A DNA stretch of 64,000 nt from Verrucomicrobiota bacterium (GTDB lineage Bacteria; Verrucomicrobiota; Verrucomicrobiia; Limisphaerales; UBA9464): contig JAFLEF010000010.1 in NCBI GenBank assembly GCA_017309115.1, forward strand, positions 62,001 to 126,000. The letters are read 5' to 3'. Made by a program: the position numbers and the translations under genes. Of the stretch, positions 47,501 to 57,253 are shown piece after piece. Positions within the stretch are counted from its first letter, which is position 1, and the number at the start of each line of letters is the position of its first letter. The notes beneath the pieces are model-generated. The model had not been told where the DNA came from. It made no database searches and saw nothing but the letters and a program-made list of their open reading frames with translations.

Positions 47501-47536
47501 GGAGGCCGGACACTCGTCCGGCCTCCTTTTTGTTTT
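47501..47536 (+). terminator. Strong intrinsic terminator after the LamG gene
   Basis: 10-bp perfect stem GGAGGCCGGA / TCCGGCCTCC with a 6-nt loop, then TTTTTGTTTT. It separates the LamG gene from the CRTAC gene at 47574. Confidence 0.93.
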
Positions 47537-47573
47537 CGTCCGGAAGGCTTTTGGGCAGATTCGGCCACCCCTC

Positions 47574-50500
47574 GTGGCCTCCCGCGCCTCCCTTCGTCCT
47601 TCCGATTTCCCGCCGCCCCTGAACAGCGGCGGCCGCCGGTTATTCCTAGTCGCCCTCTTTTGGTTGTGGGTCGGCGACTCACCGGGACAGGCACAAACTG
47701 ACGCCCGGGAAGGCATCCGACTGGTCACACCCGGGCCGACTGGCACTACCGGATTCAGCCGTCTGGAAGCCGAACTCACCGGAATCGCCTTTACGAATCA
47801 GCTCACCGGCGACGCGTTTCTCACCAACGTCGTGGCCCACAACGGATCCGGCGTAGCCCTGGCCGATGTGGATGGCGATGGCTGGGTGGACATCTACTTC
47901 TGCCGCCTCCAGGGACCCAATGTCCTGTACCGAAATCGGGGTGCCTGGAAGTTCGAAGCTATAGACGCCGGCGACGCCGCCTGCCCGGACCAATTTTCCA
48001 CCGGAGCCGCCTTTGCCGACCTCGATGGGGATGGCGATTCCGACCTGCTGGTCAATGGAATCGCCGCCGGCACTCGACTGTTCCTAAACGATGGCCGGGG
48101 GCACTTCCAGGAACAGCTTCAATCAGGACTCTCCCGCACCGCCTCCGCCACCTCGCTGGCGTTGGCTGATGTGGATGGCGATCGTGACCTCGATCTCTAC
48201 TGCGCCCATTACCTGGATGTCCTGATGCTCGCGGACCCCACGACGCAGCTGAAATTTGGAAATGAGGGAGTCCGACGGGTGGTCACGGAGGTGAACGGTC
48301 AACCGACCACTCTGCCTCGCTGGAAGAACCGTTTCGCGGTCGATGCCAGTGGTGAAGTCCGCGAACTGCCGGAGGCGGATGCGCTCTATCTGAATGAAGG
48401 CGGCGGACGATTCCGGGCCATTCAGGATCAACCAGGAACCTTTCGAAACGAAACCGGTCAGGTGATTCCTCCGCCCCGAGACTGGGGGCTCGGGGCGATG
48501 TTCCGGGACCTCAACCATGATGGGCGACCAGATCTGTTCGTGGCCAACGACAGTGGTTCCCCCAATCGGCTGTGGCTCAACATGGGGAATGCCTCCTTTC
48601 AGTTGGCACCCGCCGCGGCGCTCCGGCATGGCAGTCGCTCGTCCATGGGTGTTGACTTCGCCGACCTCAACCGGGATGGCCAAGATGACTTCCTGGTTTT
48701 GGACATGTTGGCCCGGGATTCCATCCGGCGGAAACTACAGCCAATCCGATCCAATCCCGCCTACTGGTGGAGTCAGGGACTCGCCGAACGCCCCCAGTAC
48801 AATCGCAATTCCCTGTTCCTCGGACGCGCCGACGGCACCTTCTCCGAAGCCGCACTCTGGGCTGGTCTGGCCGCCACCGACTGGTCGTGGTGCCCGGTGT
48901 TCCTGGATGTGGATTTAGACGGATACGAGGACCTGCTGGTCAGCTCGGGATTTGATCAAGACGTCCTGGATCAGGACAGCACCGACGATATCTCGCGGCG
49001 AAAATGGACTCCCGAGGAAATGCGCCGCTATCGGCAAATTCACCCGTCCTGGCACAGCGTTCCAGGCGCCTTCCGCAATCGTCAGGACGGGACCTTCGAA
49101 TCAGTCGCTTCCCAGTGGGGATTCCGAGAACCCGGCGTGTCCCACGGAATGGCAGTCGCGGACCTCGACAACGATGGAGATCTCGATGTCGTCCTCAATT
49201 CCCTGAACGCTCCCGCCGGAGTGTACCGCAACAATTCGTCGGCCCCGCGAATCGCCGTTCGCCTTCGGGGACTGGGGCTGAATCCGGAAGGAATCGGCGC
49301 GCGGGTCCGTCTCACGAGCGGCTCGTTCACGCAGGAACAGGAAGTTATCAGCGGGGGTCGCTACCTTTCCGGCGACCAAGCCATCCGGGTCTTTGCCCTT
49401 CCCCCAAACCTCCAGCCTCCGGCCCAACTGGAGGTCAACTGGCGAGGCGGAGGACGATCCCTGATTGGCAATATCCTCCCCAATCGAATCTACGAAATCG
49501 ACGAGCCCTCTGCCGCTGTCGATCCCCCCGCCAAACCCGTGCGACCCCCACCCCAGTTTCAGGACACAAGCGACCGACTGGCCCTGAACGCACGCGAAAG
49601 TGACTTTGACGATTGGTCCCGTCAGCCCCTGTTGCTCAACTCCCTGAGCCGGGAAGGACCCGCGCTGGCCTGGTATGACTTCAACGCCGATGGCTGGGAC
49701 GATCTGCTGGTAACCGCCGCCCGGGGTCAGCGAATGACCGTCCTCGCCAATAAGGAGGGACAGTCCTTTCAACTCCTCCAGGGCGAGGGTCAGTCCCCGG
49801 GCGATCAAAGCGCCATTGTCGGCTGGAACAACGGACACGGTGTCGCCCAGTTTCTGGTGGCCACCTCCAACTATGAATTGCGGCCTTCCGAAGAAAGCCA
49901 ACTCACGGTGTTCTCTCCCTTGGCAGCGCCCGTGAATCTTCCGGCGGGAGCTTCGGCCATCGGGGCACTCGAGGTGGCCGATCTCGACGGCGACGGAGAC
50001 TTGGATGTGTTCGTGGCGGGTCGGGTTCTTGCCGGCCGCTATCCCGAAGCCGCCTCTTCCTCGATCTGGCGCAACGAGCAGGGACAACTCCGTCTGGATC
50101 CGGAAGCCAGCCAACCCTTTCAAAACCTGGGCCTCGTCAGCGGATCAGTGCTAACCGATCTCGATAGCGACGGCGACCCGGACTTGGCCCTAGCTCTGGA
50201 GTGGGGTGCGGTGCGCCTTTTTCGAAACCAAAAGGGGCGATTCGAGGCGCTGATTGACCCCGGGCTGTCGGCAGTCACCGGTCGTTGGACACGCCTGACC
50301 GCTGGTGATTTTGACGGCGATGGTCGAATGGATCTGGCCGTCGGAAATCTGGGCCGCAATACCGAAGCCGAACTGTTCGGCGCCAGCCCTCAGCGGCTGT
50401 ACTACGGTCGATGGATCCCCGGGGGACCGGTCCAACTTCTGGAAGCGTGGTCCGATCAGGGCTCATGGAAGCCGGTCCGGGACCGCAATTTCCTGGTCCA

Positions 50501-51254
50501 GGGAATGCCCGACCTCCTCGCCCGGTTTCCCACCCACCGCGCGTTCAGCCAGGCCAGCGTCGGGGAGATCCTCGCCGGACTTCCTGACGCGGCACGATAC
50601 CTTGAAGTCAACACCTGGGACTCCGGCGTCTTCCTGAACCGCCCGGCCGGCTTTGAATGGCGCCCCTTCCCGGCGCTGGCTCAGTTGACCGCCACCGTGT
50701 CGCTCGCCGTCGGAGATCTGGATGGCGACGGTCATCAAGACTTGTTCCTCGGCCAGAACAGTTTTGTTCACGCCAGCACGCTGACCCGGCTCGATTCCGG
50801 ACAAGGCCTCTGGCTGCGGGGTCGGGGCAACGGGACCTTCGAGGCTCAGGATTCCGTGGCGTCAGGCCTTCGCATCGAAGGGGAACAGAAGGGATGCGCC
50901 GTCGGGGATTTCAATCAAGACGGCCGTTTGGATCTCGCTGTTTCTCAAAACCAGGGGCCCCTAAAGTTGTTTCTAAATCAGCGCGCTCGGGAGGGCCTGC
51001 GCGTCCTCCTGCAAGGACCTCCCGGCAATCCGGCCGCCGTGGGCAGTCAACTCCGACTCAAGTACGCCCCGGACAACTGGGGTCCCGCACACGAGGTTCG
51101 CCAAGGCACCGGTTCCGGAGGGCAGTCGAGCGTGGTTCCAGTGTTGGGCCGGAAGCAGCAAGCTGGAGAACTTTGGATTCGTTGGCCCGGCGGCCGCGAA
51201 CAGATCCTTTCCCTTTCCCCTGACGCCGCGACGGTCAAGCTCATCGCCCCTTGA
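47574..51254 (+). CDS. Giant secreted FG-GAP/ASPIC-UnbV (CRTAC1-type) protein, 1226 aa
   Basis: Starts at GTG 47574, the only plausible start before the hydrophobic stretch RRLFLVALFWLWV (signal peptide, ending near GQAQ). The double-module plan is the same as in the other large paralogues. FG-GAP repeats lie at about 85-540 (ADVDGDGWVDIYFC), ending with ATDWSWCPVFLDVDLDGYE. ASPIC/UnbV 1 is at about 556-640 (GGRYLSGDQAIRVFA, EVNWRGGG). A second propeller spans about 690-1130 (ALALEWGAVRLFRN, AGDFDGDGRMD, GDLDGDGHQDLFLGQN). ASPIC/UnbV 2 lies at about 1141-1220 (VGSQLRLKY, LWIRWPGG). It is convergent with its paralogue at 51267, 12 bp apart, and separated from the LamG gene by a terminator. Confidence 0.9.
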   Translation: MASRASLRPSDFPPPLNSGGRRLFLVALFWLWVGDSPGQAQTDAREGIRLVTPGPTGTTGFSRLEAELTGIAFTNQLTGDAFLTNVVAHNGSGVALADVDGDGWVDIYFCRLQGPNVLYRNRGAWKFEAIDAGDAACPDQFSTGAAFADLDGDGDSDLLVNGIAAGTRLFLNDGRGHFQEQLQSGLSRTASATSLALADVDGDRDLDLYCAHYLDVLMLADPTTQLKFGNEGVRRVVTEVNGQPTTLPRWKNRFAVDASGEVRELPEADALYLNEGGGRFRAIQDQPGTFRNETGQVIPPPRDWGLGAMFRDLNHDGRPDLFVANDSGSPNRLWLNMGNASFQLAPAAALRHGSRSSMGVDFADLNRDGQDDFLVLDMLARDSIRRKLQPIRSNPAYWWSQGLAERPQYNRNSLFLGRADGTFSEAALWAGLAATDWSWCPVFLDVDLDGYEDLLVSSGFDQDVLDQDSTDDISRRKWTPEEMRRYRQIHPSWHSVPGAFRNRQDGTFESVASQWGFREPGVSHGMAVADLDNDGDLDVVLNSLNAPAGVYRNNSSAPRIAVRLRGLGLNPEGIGARVRLTSGSFTQEQEVISGGRYLSGDQAIRVFALPPNLQPPAQLEVNWRGGGRSLIGNILPNRIYEIDEPSAAVDPPAKPVRPPPQFQDTSDRLALNARESDFDDWSRQPLLLNSLSREGPALAWYDFNADGWDDLLVTAARGQRMTVLANKEGQSFQLLQGEGQSPGDQSAIVGWNNGHGVAQFLVATSNYELRPSEESQLTVFSPLAAPVNLPAGASAIGALEVADLDGDGDLDVFVAGRVLAGRYPEAASSSIWRNEQGQLRLDPEASQPFQNLGLVSGSVLTDLDSDGDPDLALALEWGAVRLFRNQKGRFEALIDPGLSAVTGRWTRLTAGDFDGDGRMDLAVGNLGRNTEAELFGASPQRLYYGRWIPGGPVQLLEAWSDQGSWKPVRDRNFLVQGMPDLLARFPTHRAFSQASVGEILAGLPDAARYLEVNTWDSGVFLNRPAGFEWRPFPALAQLTATVSLAVGDLDGDGHQDLFLGQNSFVHASTLTRLDSGQGLWLRGRGNGTFEAQDSVASGLRIEGEQKGCAVGDFNQDGRLDLAVSQNQGPLKLFLNQRAREGLRVLLQGPPGNPAAVGSQLRLKYAPDNWGPAHEVRQGTGSGGQSSVVPVLGRKQQAGELWIRWPGGREQILSLSPDAATVKLIAP

Positions 51255-51266
51255 GGACCACTTCGC

Positions 51267-54200
51267 TCACTGGGCCGCCACTCCCGAACGATCAATCCGC
51301 ACGGCGACAGCTCCCTGAGGCCACCGGACCTCTTGCACCCCACCTCCAGGCCAGCGCACCTCCACACCAAGCGGCTCCGTCGGAGCTCCCAGGATCAAGG
51401 TGGTCGAGTCCTGCGAACCAAATCCATTGCCGACCCGAATCTCCCGGGCAGGCCCCAGTCGATCCGGATACCTGAGCCGCACCGTCGCGCCGATCGCCTG
51501 GGGATTCTCCGGCGGTCCCACCAGGAGAACCGATCTCCCCGGGAGGCCCGTGTCATTGCGCAGGAGATGCGTTGTTCCCCGGTTTTGCGTCACCACCAAG
51601 TCAGGCCGCCGATCCCCGTTGAAATCTCCGACCGCGCAGCCCCGCTGTTCTCCGGCAATCGCAATTCCCGACTCCTGAGGCCGAAGTGCCCGAAATGCCC
51701 CGCGACCATCACCCAACAGGCACAAACCAAACCCCGCATCCAGCCGGGACGTCTCTGCATCCGTCCCAAAGAAATTCTGGGCCAGGAACACATCTTCATT
51801 CCCGTCTCCATTGAAGTCCGCCACGGCCAATCCAAAGACGGGAGTGAACTGGGCCTCCATCAGTAACGGACGAACCTCGAAATTTGTCCCCCGATTGAGC
51901 AACACAACCGAAGCGAGAGTGCTGGCTCGAAGTTCGCGGGCCCGGGACGCTGACGGTCCCAGGATGGTGGCCAGACTCGATCGTCCGTAGGTGTGATGAT
52001 CCGGTATGCGCTCCGCCAAGTCGGGGATCATTTCCTTGAGCCGCCGAAACTCACGCCAGGGAGTGACTTGGTTTTGAAACGGATCGACCGAAGCCAAGAG
52101 GGTCGCCATCCGTCCGTCCTGAGCCAGGTCGCCATAAAATAAGCTGACCGGCAACTGCTGGCCCGGCGGTTCGTCCGTTCGCCCGTTCAAACCCCAATTC
52201 CCAACCACGAAATCCATGCGCCCATCCCCGTCGAAATCGCCCGCCCCAATCGACGTCCACCATCCCGTTAACTCGCCCACCCCCATCTCCCGGGACACAT
52301 CCACCCAAGCGCTCCCATCATTGCGGAGGAAGCGGGGCGTTCCCCACTCAACCGCCACCACCAGATCAGCGTCCGCGTCGCCATCGAAATCGGCAAACAC
52401 CGCACCCTGAACCAATCCCAGTTCGGGCCAGAGCATCCCCGGTCGCCAGTGACTTCCTTCATTCATCCAGAGCTGCGAGGGCGAAGCCTCGGGATATCGG
52501 CCCGGAAGGGCTCCTCCACCCACGAACAGATCCAAATCGCCATCCGCATCCACATCCGCCATGGCCAAAACTCCCACCGCTAGTGCGGGCAGCGCCTTCG
52601 GCCGTTGCCAGCCGTTCGTTCCCCCGAGATCAAGTGTCGCCACCGGAACAGGTCCCAGCCGATCGCGTTCCCAGCCGGACTCCCCCAGCATCAGACGCGC
52701 TCCCCGTCCGTCTCGCCAGCCGAGCAGGGCGACTTGATCCGTCGCTTCCGCCAGGACGGGTAGATTCCATGGGCTCCAACGACTGTCTCGCTCGTTGCGA
52801 TAACCGACGGGAGAATGGGTCCCCACCCCACCGACAAACAGATCCTCGTCTCCGTCGCCATCCGCATCCCACCACCCCACGGAGGGCCCCCGCGTGCTCA
52901 GTCGACGGGGCAACAACGGCTGACGCCCAAAGTCGTCGAACTCAGAGTCCCGGGTTTGATGACCCAAGTTCGCACTCACATCCGCGAACAAGGGTGGCCG
53001 ATCGGAAACCGCCTTCGCCGGCAGCAACTCGGCGGTCGCTTCCGACACTTCATAAAGGTGATTCGGCAACACTCCCTTCAGCTGCGACGTCTTTCCACTG
53101 CGCCAGACCACCTCTATGTCGACCGCGGCCGCGTTGCCGGTGGCAAAGGTCCGCATTGGATCATCACTCGAAAGGTAACGACCCGCTCCGAGAATCTCCT
53201 GCGATTGAATCACCGGTCCGCCCTTGATTTGAATCCGCGCCCCCACGCCTCGGGAGTTTTTGCCTTCACCCCGCAGCCGAACCGCCACCCGAGGCGCACT
53301 GGTGTCGTTGCGCAAAATTCGGGCCGGTTCGTTCAAGCAGTTGATCACCACATCGAGGTCTCCGTCTCCGTCCAGGTCTGCGAACGCCATACCATGGGCG
53401 ATTCCCACCTGACCAAATCCCCAATCGGCACTCCGATCTTCGAACGTCAGATCCCTTCGATTACGCAAAGCCACACTGGGCGTGAGCCTTCGAGGAATCA
53501 TCGACAAGTCCTTCAAACGCTGCTCCCGGGTCTTCCAACCGCCGCCGCGGGCGATCTTGAGGGTGGCGTCCAAGTCTTGGACATCATGGTAGGCGCCAGT
53601 GGTGAGGAGCAGATCCTCCCAACCATCCAGATCCACATCTAGAAACGCCGCGCTCCACGTCCAGTCCGTCGCACTCACTCCCGCCAACCGGCCGATTTCG
53701 GCGAAGGTCCCGTCCCCCCGCGACAGATGCAGGGTATTGCGCGTGACCTCCGGACGAAATTCAGGATCCGCGACTGGCCACACGATGGTTCCCGCCAGGG
53801 TATCCGGCCGTTGCCACGCCCGGGTCTCCCGACGCGGACTCAGCATTTCAGCAACGAAGATATCGTCGTGACCATCCCGATTGATGTCCGCGACATCCAC
53901 CGCCATGGCGGACAAACTCACGTTTCGAAGACTGGTGCGCGGCGCCGCCCGAAACCGCTTCCCGCCCTGATTGAACCAAATTCGATCCGGCCAATGGACA
54001 AAGTCATTGCACACGTACAGATCAGGCAATCGGTCACCATTCAGATCCCGAAACACGACTGCCAGTCCCCAGTCGGTCGGTGGACCACCAAGAAACTCCC
54101 CCTGCTCGTCGAGAAAGACCCCGACATTCCAAGGCGCGGGTACAAACTGTCCTGCTCCCCGGTTGACGTAGAACAGGTCCGGTTCCCCTTTCTCGATCAC

Positions 54201-54923
54201 TTCCAACCCGCCGGACATGGTCGTCAAACCCTGGAAACGATGGGCTGGCTCGACCACTACGCGCCCGTCTGGACCGACCTTGGTCTCGATCCGGATCGAC
54301 CGGGAATTGTCATGAAAGGTGTCAGTCCGGTAGTTGGTCACATACAGATCCAGATCCCCATCGCCCTCGACATCGGCCAGGGCCATCGACGTTGCGCCCA
54401 GGCTGCGGGCCACCCCGGAGTTGGTGCTTTCGCTGAATCGAGCCCGGCCGTCGTTGAAGAAGATTCGAGTTCCCTGGCCCAGACTATTGACCACTAGGTC
54501 AAGGTCACGATCCCCATCCAAGTCCACCAAGGCCGCCCCGGTGGAGTACTGATCCGGACACGCCGTCCCGGAAGCCGCGGTCATTTCTTCGAACCGCCAA
54601 TCCCCCAGGTTCCGATAGAGCGCGTTGTCTCCCTCCGTTCGGCAGAAGTACAAGTCCACCTTCCCGTCTCCATCCACATCCCCCGCCGCGACGCCTGACC
54701 CGATTTCCAGGAGTCGGTTGGCGGCCATGGAAGCCTGCGACAGTCGATTGCTAAAACCAATGCCTGTCGTCTCCGCCGGCAGCACCGTGAACCCCACCCG
54801 CTGACTTGCGGGAACCAACAACGGCTGCCCTCGAACCTCGGACTGAGCGAGTAATCGACTGCCGAACACGATCCCAAAACAGAGTAACCCAAGCGAGAGC
54901 CCGATTAGCGGCCGAGGGGACAT
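51267..54923 (-). CDS. Giant secreted FG-GAP/ASPIC-UnbV (CRTAC1-type) protein, 1218 aa
   Basis: ATG 54923 opens a signal peptide (PLIGLSLGLLCFGIVFG). First propeller with AGDVDGDGKVDLYFC near residue 80 through ATDWTWSAAFLDVDLDG. ASPIC/UnbV 1 is at about 535-625 (GVGARIQIKGG, GAGRYLSSDDPMRTFA). Second propeller has VAVEWGTPRFLRN, AGDFDGDGRMDFVVGNWG and ADFNGDGNEDVFLAQNFF. ASPIC/UnbV 2 is at about 1125-1200 (IGATVRLRYPDR, VEVRWPGGG). A repeated GEQRGCAVGDFNGD motif before the last domain is shared with the paralogues. Exported; molecular function unknown. It faces the 47574 gene tail-to-tail, a mirror pair unlike the head-to-tail pair at 1-7407. Confidence 0.9.
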   Translation of the reverse strand: MSPRPLIGLSLGLLCFGIVFGSRLLAQSEVRGQPLLVPASQRVGFTVLPAETTGIGFSNRLSQASMAANRLLEIGSGVAAGDVDGDGKVDLYFCRTEGDNALYRNLGDWRFEEMTAASGTACPDQYSTGAALVDLDGDRDLDLVVNSLGQGTRIFFNDGRARFSESTNSGVARSLGATSMALADVEGDGDLDLYVTNYRTDTFHDNSRSIRIETKVGPDGRVVVEPAHRFQGLTTMSGGLEVIEKGEPDLFYVNRGAGQFVPAPWNVGVFLDEQGEFLGGPPTDWGLAVVFRDLNGDRLPDLYVCNDFVHWPDRIWFNQGGKRFRAAPRTSLRNVSLSAMAVDVADINRDGHDDIFVAEMLSPRRETRAWQRPDTLAGTIVWPVADPEFRPEVTRNTLHLSRGDGTFAEIGRLAGVSATDWTWSAAFLDVDLDGWEDLLLTTGAYHDVQDLDATLKIARGGGWKTREQRLKDLSMIPRRLTPSVALRNRRDLTFEDRSADWGFGQVGIAHGMAFADLDGDGDLDVVINCLNEPARILRNDTSAPRVAVRLRGEGKNSRGVGARIQIKGGPVIQSQEILGAGRYLSSDDPMRTFATGNAAAVDIEVVWRSGKTSQLKGVLPNHLYEVSEATAELLPAKAVSDRPPLFADVSANLGHQTRDSEFDDFGRQPLLPRRLSTRGPSVGWWDADGDGDEDLFVGGVGTHSPVGYRNERDSRWSPWNLPVLAEATDQVALLGWRDGRGARLMLGESGWERDRLGPVPVATLDLGGTNGWQRPKALPALAVGVLAMADVDADGDLDLFVGGGALPGRYPEASPSQLWMNEGSHWRPGMLWPELGLVQGAVFADFDGDADADLVVAVEWGTPRFLRNDGSAWVDVSREMGVGELTGWWTSIGAGDFDGDGRMDFVVGNWGLNGRTDEPPGQQLPVSLFYGDLAQDGRMATLLASVDPFQNQVTPWREFRRLKEMIPDLAERIPDHHTYGRSSLATILGPSASRARELRASTLASVVLLNRGTNFEVRPLLMEAQFTPVFGLAVADFNGDGNEDVFLAQNFFGTDAETSRLDAGFGLCLLGDGRGAFRALRPQESGIAIAGEQRGCAVGDFNGDRRPDLVVTQNRGTTHLLRNDTGLPGRSVLLVGPPENPQAIGATVRLRYPDRLGPAREIRVGNGFGSQDSTTLILGAPTEPLGVEVRWPGGGVQEVRWPQGAVAVRIDRSGVAAQ

Positions 54924-55037
54924 GGATGCGCCACGCTACTGAGTAACCCCGGCGCGGTGCGATCCAAATCTTTACCTGAGCGACTAATAGTGCCTCCCGG
55001 GCCCAACCCTCCACTCCGCTCGGTTGATTATCCCGAC

Positions 55038-55155
55038 CTAGCCCGGAAACTTCACAGTCTTTCTGCTGCGGCTTGCTGCAAGCCCGTCTGGCGGCGTTGG
55101 CCAGACGGGCTTTCGCTGCACCTCGCGACGAAAGCTTGTGAAATATCCGGGCTAG
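55038..55155. repeat. Inverted-repeat element family B, copy 2
   Basis: 118-bp element homologous to 21674-21857 without the internal insertion. The right end (55137-55155) is identical to that of copy 1; the left end (55038-55056) differs at two bases from the perfect inverse. The inner arms AGCCCGTCTGGC and GCCAGACGGGCT form a strong central stem. The outermost CTAG supplies the TAG stop codon of the AlkD-like gene at 55152. Confidence 0.9.
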
Positions 55156-55892
55156 CACTTCGCCGACTTGCGCTTTCGGCCGATCGTTCCCCGTTTTTGA
55201 ACGTTGCGAATGTAAGCCGAAGCCAGCGGAACTTCACAGCTGTTCGGACCCAGATCCGCTTCCACCGGCCCAAGTTCGTCTGCAATCTCTAGGGCCAGCG
55301 GCGTCAACTCGGCCACATAACAGCCAGCGGCAATAAGAAATCCGTTCATCTGATACCGGACCCGGTCGGGCGCCTTACAAAGGTCGCGCAGAACGCGCTT
55401 CATCAATCTTTTCAATTCGGGCAGGTCAAGATCGGCATCGGGTTTTACTGACACGAGGGAACTCCACGTGGCCCAACCCGCTTCCTGTTCGTCGGCCGAT
55501 GCTGAATCAATCCACCGGCGAGCCAGCGTCAATCCATGGGGACTGGACGCCGCCACCCACGGCAGGGTGCAACCCAACTGACTGCGCCCCTGGGCCGTGT
55601 TCACCCAATGTTGCAAATCCCGTTCCGTCATGCGCACGTCGTCCGCCATCAGGCCGGCCAGATACCGAGCGTCGTAGTGGCCGGTGTCGTACAACTCGAG
55701 CGCCAGTTCGTAGTTGGGTCCCACCCGCTTCAGGATTTTCTTCAACTCCGAAATGGGCACGCCGTCGATGGGTTCACAGGCACCATGATTCTTCATCAGA
55801 ACCCGCTTGTAGCTCTCGCGTCCCAGCGACTTGAGCTCCTGTAGAATCTGCGCTGCGGTCGCGGAGGTCGGTGACGAGGGAGAGCGCTTCAT
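55152..55892 (-). CDS. DNA alkylation repair (AlkD-like) HEAT-repeat protein
   Basis: 246 residues from ATG 55892 (MKRSPSSPTSATAAQIL); a frame to 55940 is less likely. The all-helical sequence matches the DNA alkylation repair family: ILQELKSLGRESYKRVLMKNHG, ISELKKILKRVGPNYELALELYDTGHYDARYLAGLMADD, TLARRWIDSASADEQEAGWATWSSLV and VRYQMNGFLIAAGCYV. AlkD-type glycosylases excise cationic N3/N7-alkyl purines; other members only bind DNA, and the substrate here is not proven. The stop codon TAG lies in the terminal repeat of element B2, so the insertion may have set the present C-terminus (GRKRKSAKC). Confidence 0.85.
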   Translation of the reverse strand: MKRSPSSPTSATAAQILQELKSLGRESYKRVLMKNHGACEPIDGVPISELKKILKRVGPNYELALELYDTGHYDARYLAGLMADDVRMTERDLQHWVNTAQGRSQLGCTLPWVAASSPHGLTLARRWIDSASADEQEAGWATWSSLVSVKPDADLDLPELKRLMKRVLRDLCKAPDRVRYQMNGFLIAAGCYVAELTPLALEIADELGPVEADLGPNSCEVPLASAYIRNVQKRGTIGRKRKSAKC

Positions 55893-56142
55893 GAGTTTCC
55901 CAATTCGTGCGCCAAGTTTGGCCACAGTCGCAAGCGGCATCTAAGCCCGGACCCGTAGCCGCTGAGGGAACGAAGCGCTGACTTCTCTGAAATACTTCAC
56001 GCGTTGGTTTGCCGTGACGCGAGCGAAAGGAATCGAGACGGCGCCTCCTCCCGTCGGCGGCTACTCGGTTAATTCGCGGTTCCCACAGCATTGGGCCGAA
56101 TCTCGCTCGACACCCCAGGCACCCCAGCAGCATCGTCACCTC

Positions 56143-57237
56143 ATGCCCCAGACCAAGGTTTCCCTCGCTGCCTTGTTGCGTGCGTTGATCGATAACGGGG
56201 GCTCAGACCTGCACTTGCAATCGGACGAGGTTCCCGTGGGCCGAATCCAAGGCGTGCTGGGACGCTTTGAATTGCCCCCGCTTTCGGAAGCCGACGTGCT
56301 CGCCTTGGCCGAACAGATCCTCGGCTCAGCCGAAAAAGCCCGGGCCTTCGAGCAAACCAAAGACGTTGATTCTGCGTTCGCTCTGGAAGGGCTCGGACGG
56401 TTTCGTGCCAGCCTCTTTTTCCAACGAGGCAAACCCGGGCTGGTGCTCCGGGTCATCGGCACTCGAATCCGTTCGCTCGAAGAACTCGATCTTCCGCCCA
56501 TCCTGAAAACCCTGGCCACCGCCAGTGACGGATTGGTTTTGGTCACCGGAGCCACCGGCAGCGGCAAGTCGACCACGTTGGCGGCGATGATTGATCATCT
56601 GAATGCCACCGAGGCCCGGCACATCATGACCCTGGAGGATCCCATCGAGTTTGTTCACGAGAACAAGCTGTGCCTGATCAACCAGCGGGAGATCGGACTG
56701 GATACCGAATCCTTCGCCTCCGGACTCAAGCACGTACTTCGGCAGGATCCGGATGTCATTTTGATTGGCGAAATGCGCGACATGGAATCGGCCTCCGTCG
56801 CGCTCACCGCCGCAGAAACCGGCCATCTCGTGTTCGGCACCCTCCACACCCAGGACGCCGCGGAGTCGGTCGAACGTATGCTCAATCTCTTTCCCACGGA
56901 CCGCACCCATCAGATCCGCCTGCAACTGTCGCTCGGATTGCGGGGTATCGTCTGCCAGCGCTTGCTTGCGCGCGCCGCCGGCGGACGGATCGCCGCCCTG
57001 GAAGTGCTCACCAACTCACCGCGTATCCGCAAACTGATCCTCGACGGCGAGACTACGAAAATCTCCGCCGCGATTCAGTCCAGTCGGACCGAAGGCATGC
57101 AGACCTTCAATCAGGCTCTGACGGACCTAGTCAAGGCGAGCAAGGTGACCGAAGACGAAGCCGTGGCCAATTCCTCCAAGCCCGACGAACTGCGCATGAA
57201 CCTCAAAGGCGTGTACTCCGGTTCCACCGGACTTTAA
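56143..57237 (+). CDS. Type IV pilus retraction-type ATPase (PilT/PilU family), copy 1
   Basis: 364 residues from ATG 56143 (MPQTKVSLAALLRALIDNGGSDLHL). N-terminal PAS-like domain, then the secretion ATPase core: Walker A VTGATGSGKST near residue 135, Asp box TLEDPIEFVH, Walker B DPDVILIGEMRD, His box TGHLVFGTLHTQDA. The AIRNLIRE-like helix appears here as IRKLILDGET, so retraction activity is uncertain. As a cytoplasmic hexamer it would power pilus disassembly or an accessory PilU role. It lies 16 nt before the second paralogue. Confidence 0.92.
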   Translation: MPQTKVSLAALLRALIDNGGSDLHLQSDEVPVGRIQGVLGRFELPPLSEADVLALAEQILGSAEKARAFEQTKDVDSAFALEGLGRFRASLFFQRGKPGLVLRVIGTRIRSLEELDLPPILKTLATASDGLVLVTGATGSGKSTTLAAMIDHLNATEARHIMTLEDPIEFVHENKLCLINQREIGLDTESFASGLKHVLRQDPDVILIGEMRDMESASVALTAAETGHLVFGTLHTQDAAESVERMLNLFPTDRTHQIRLQLSLGLRGIVCQRLLARAAGGRIAALEVLTNSPRIRKLILDGETTKISAAIQSSRTEGMQTFNQALTDLVKASKVTEDEAVANSSKPDELRMNLKGVYSGSTGL

Positions 57238-57253
57238 CTGCCCCCTTCCGCCC

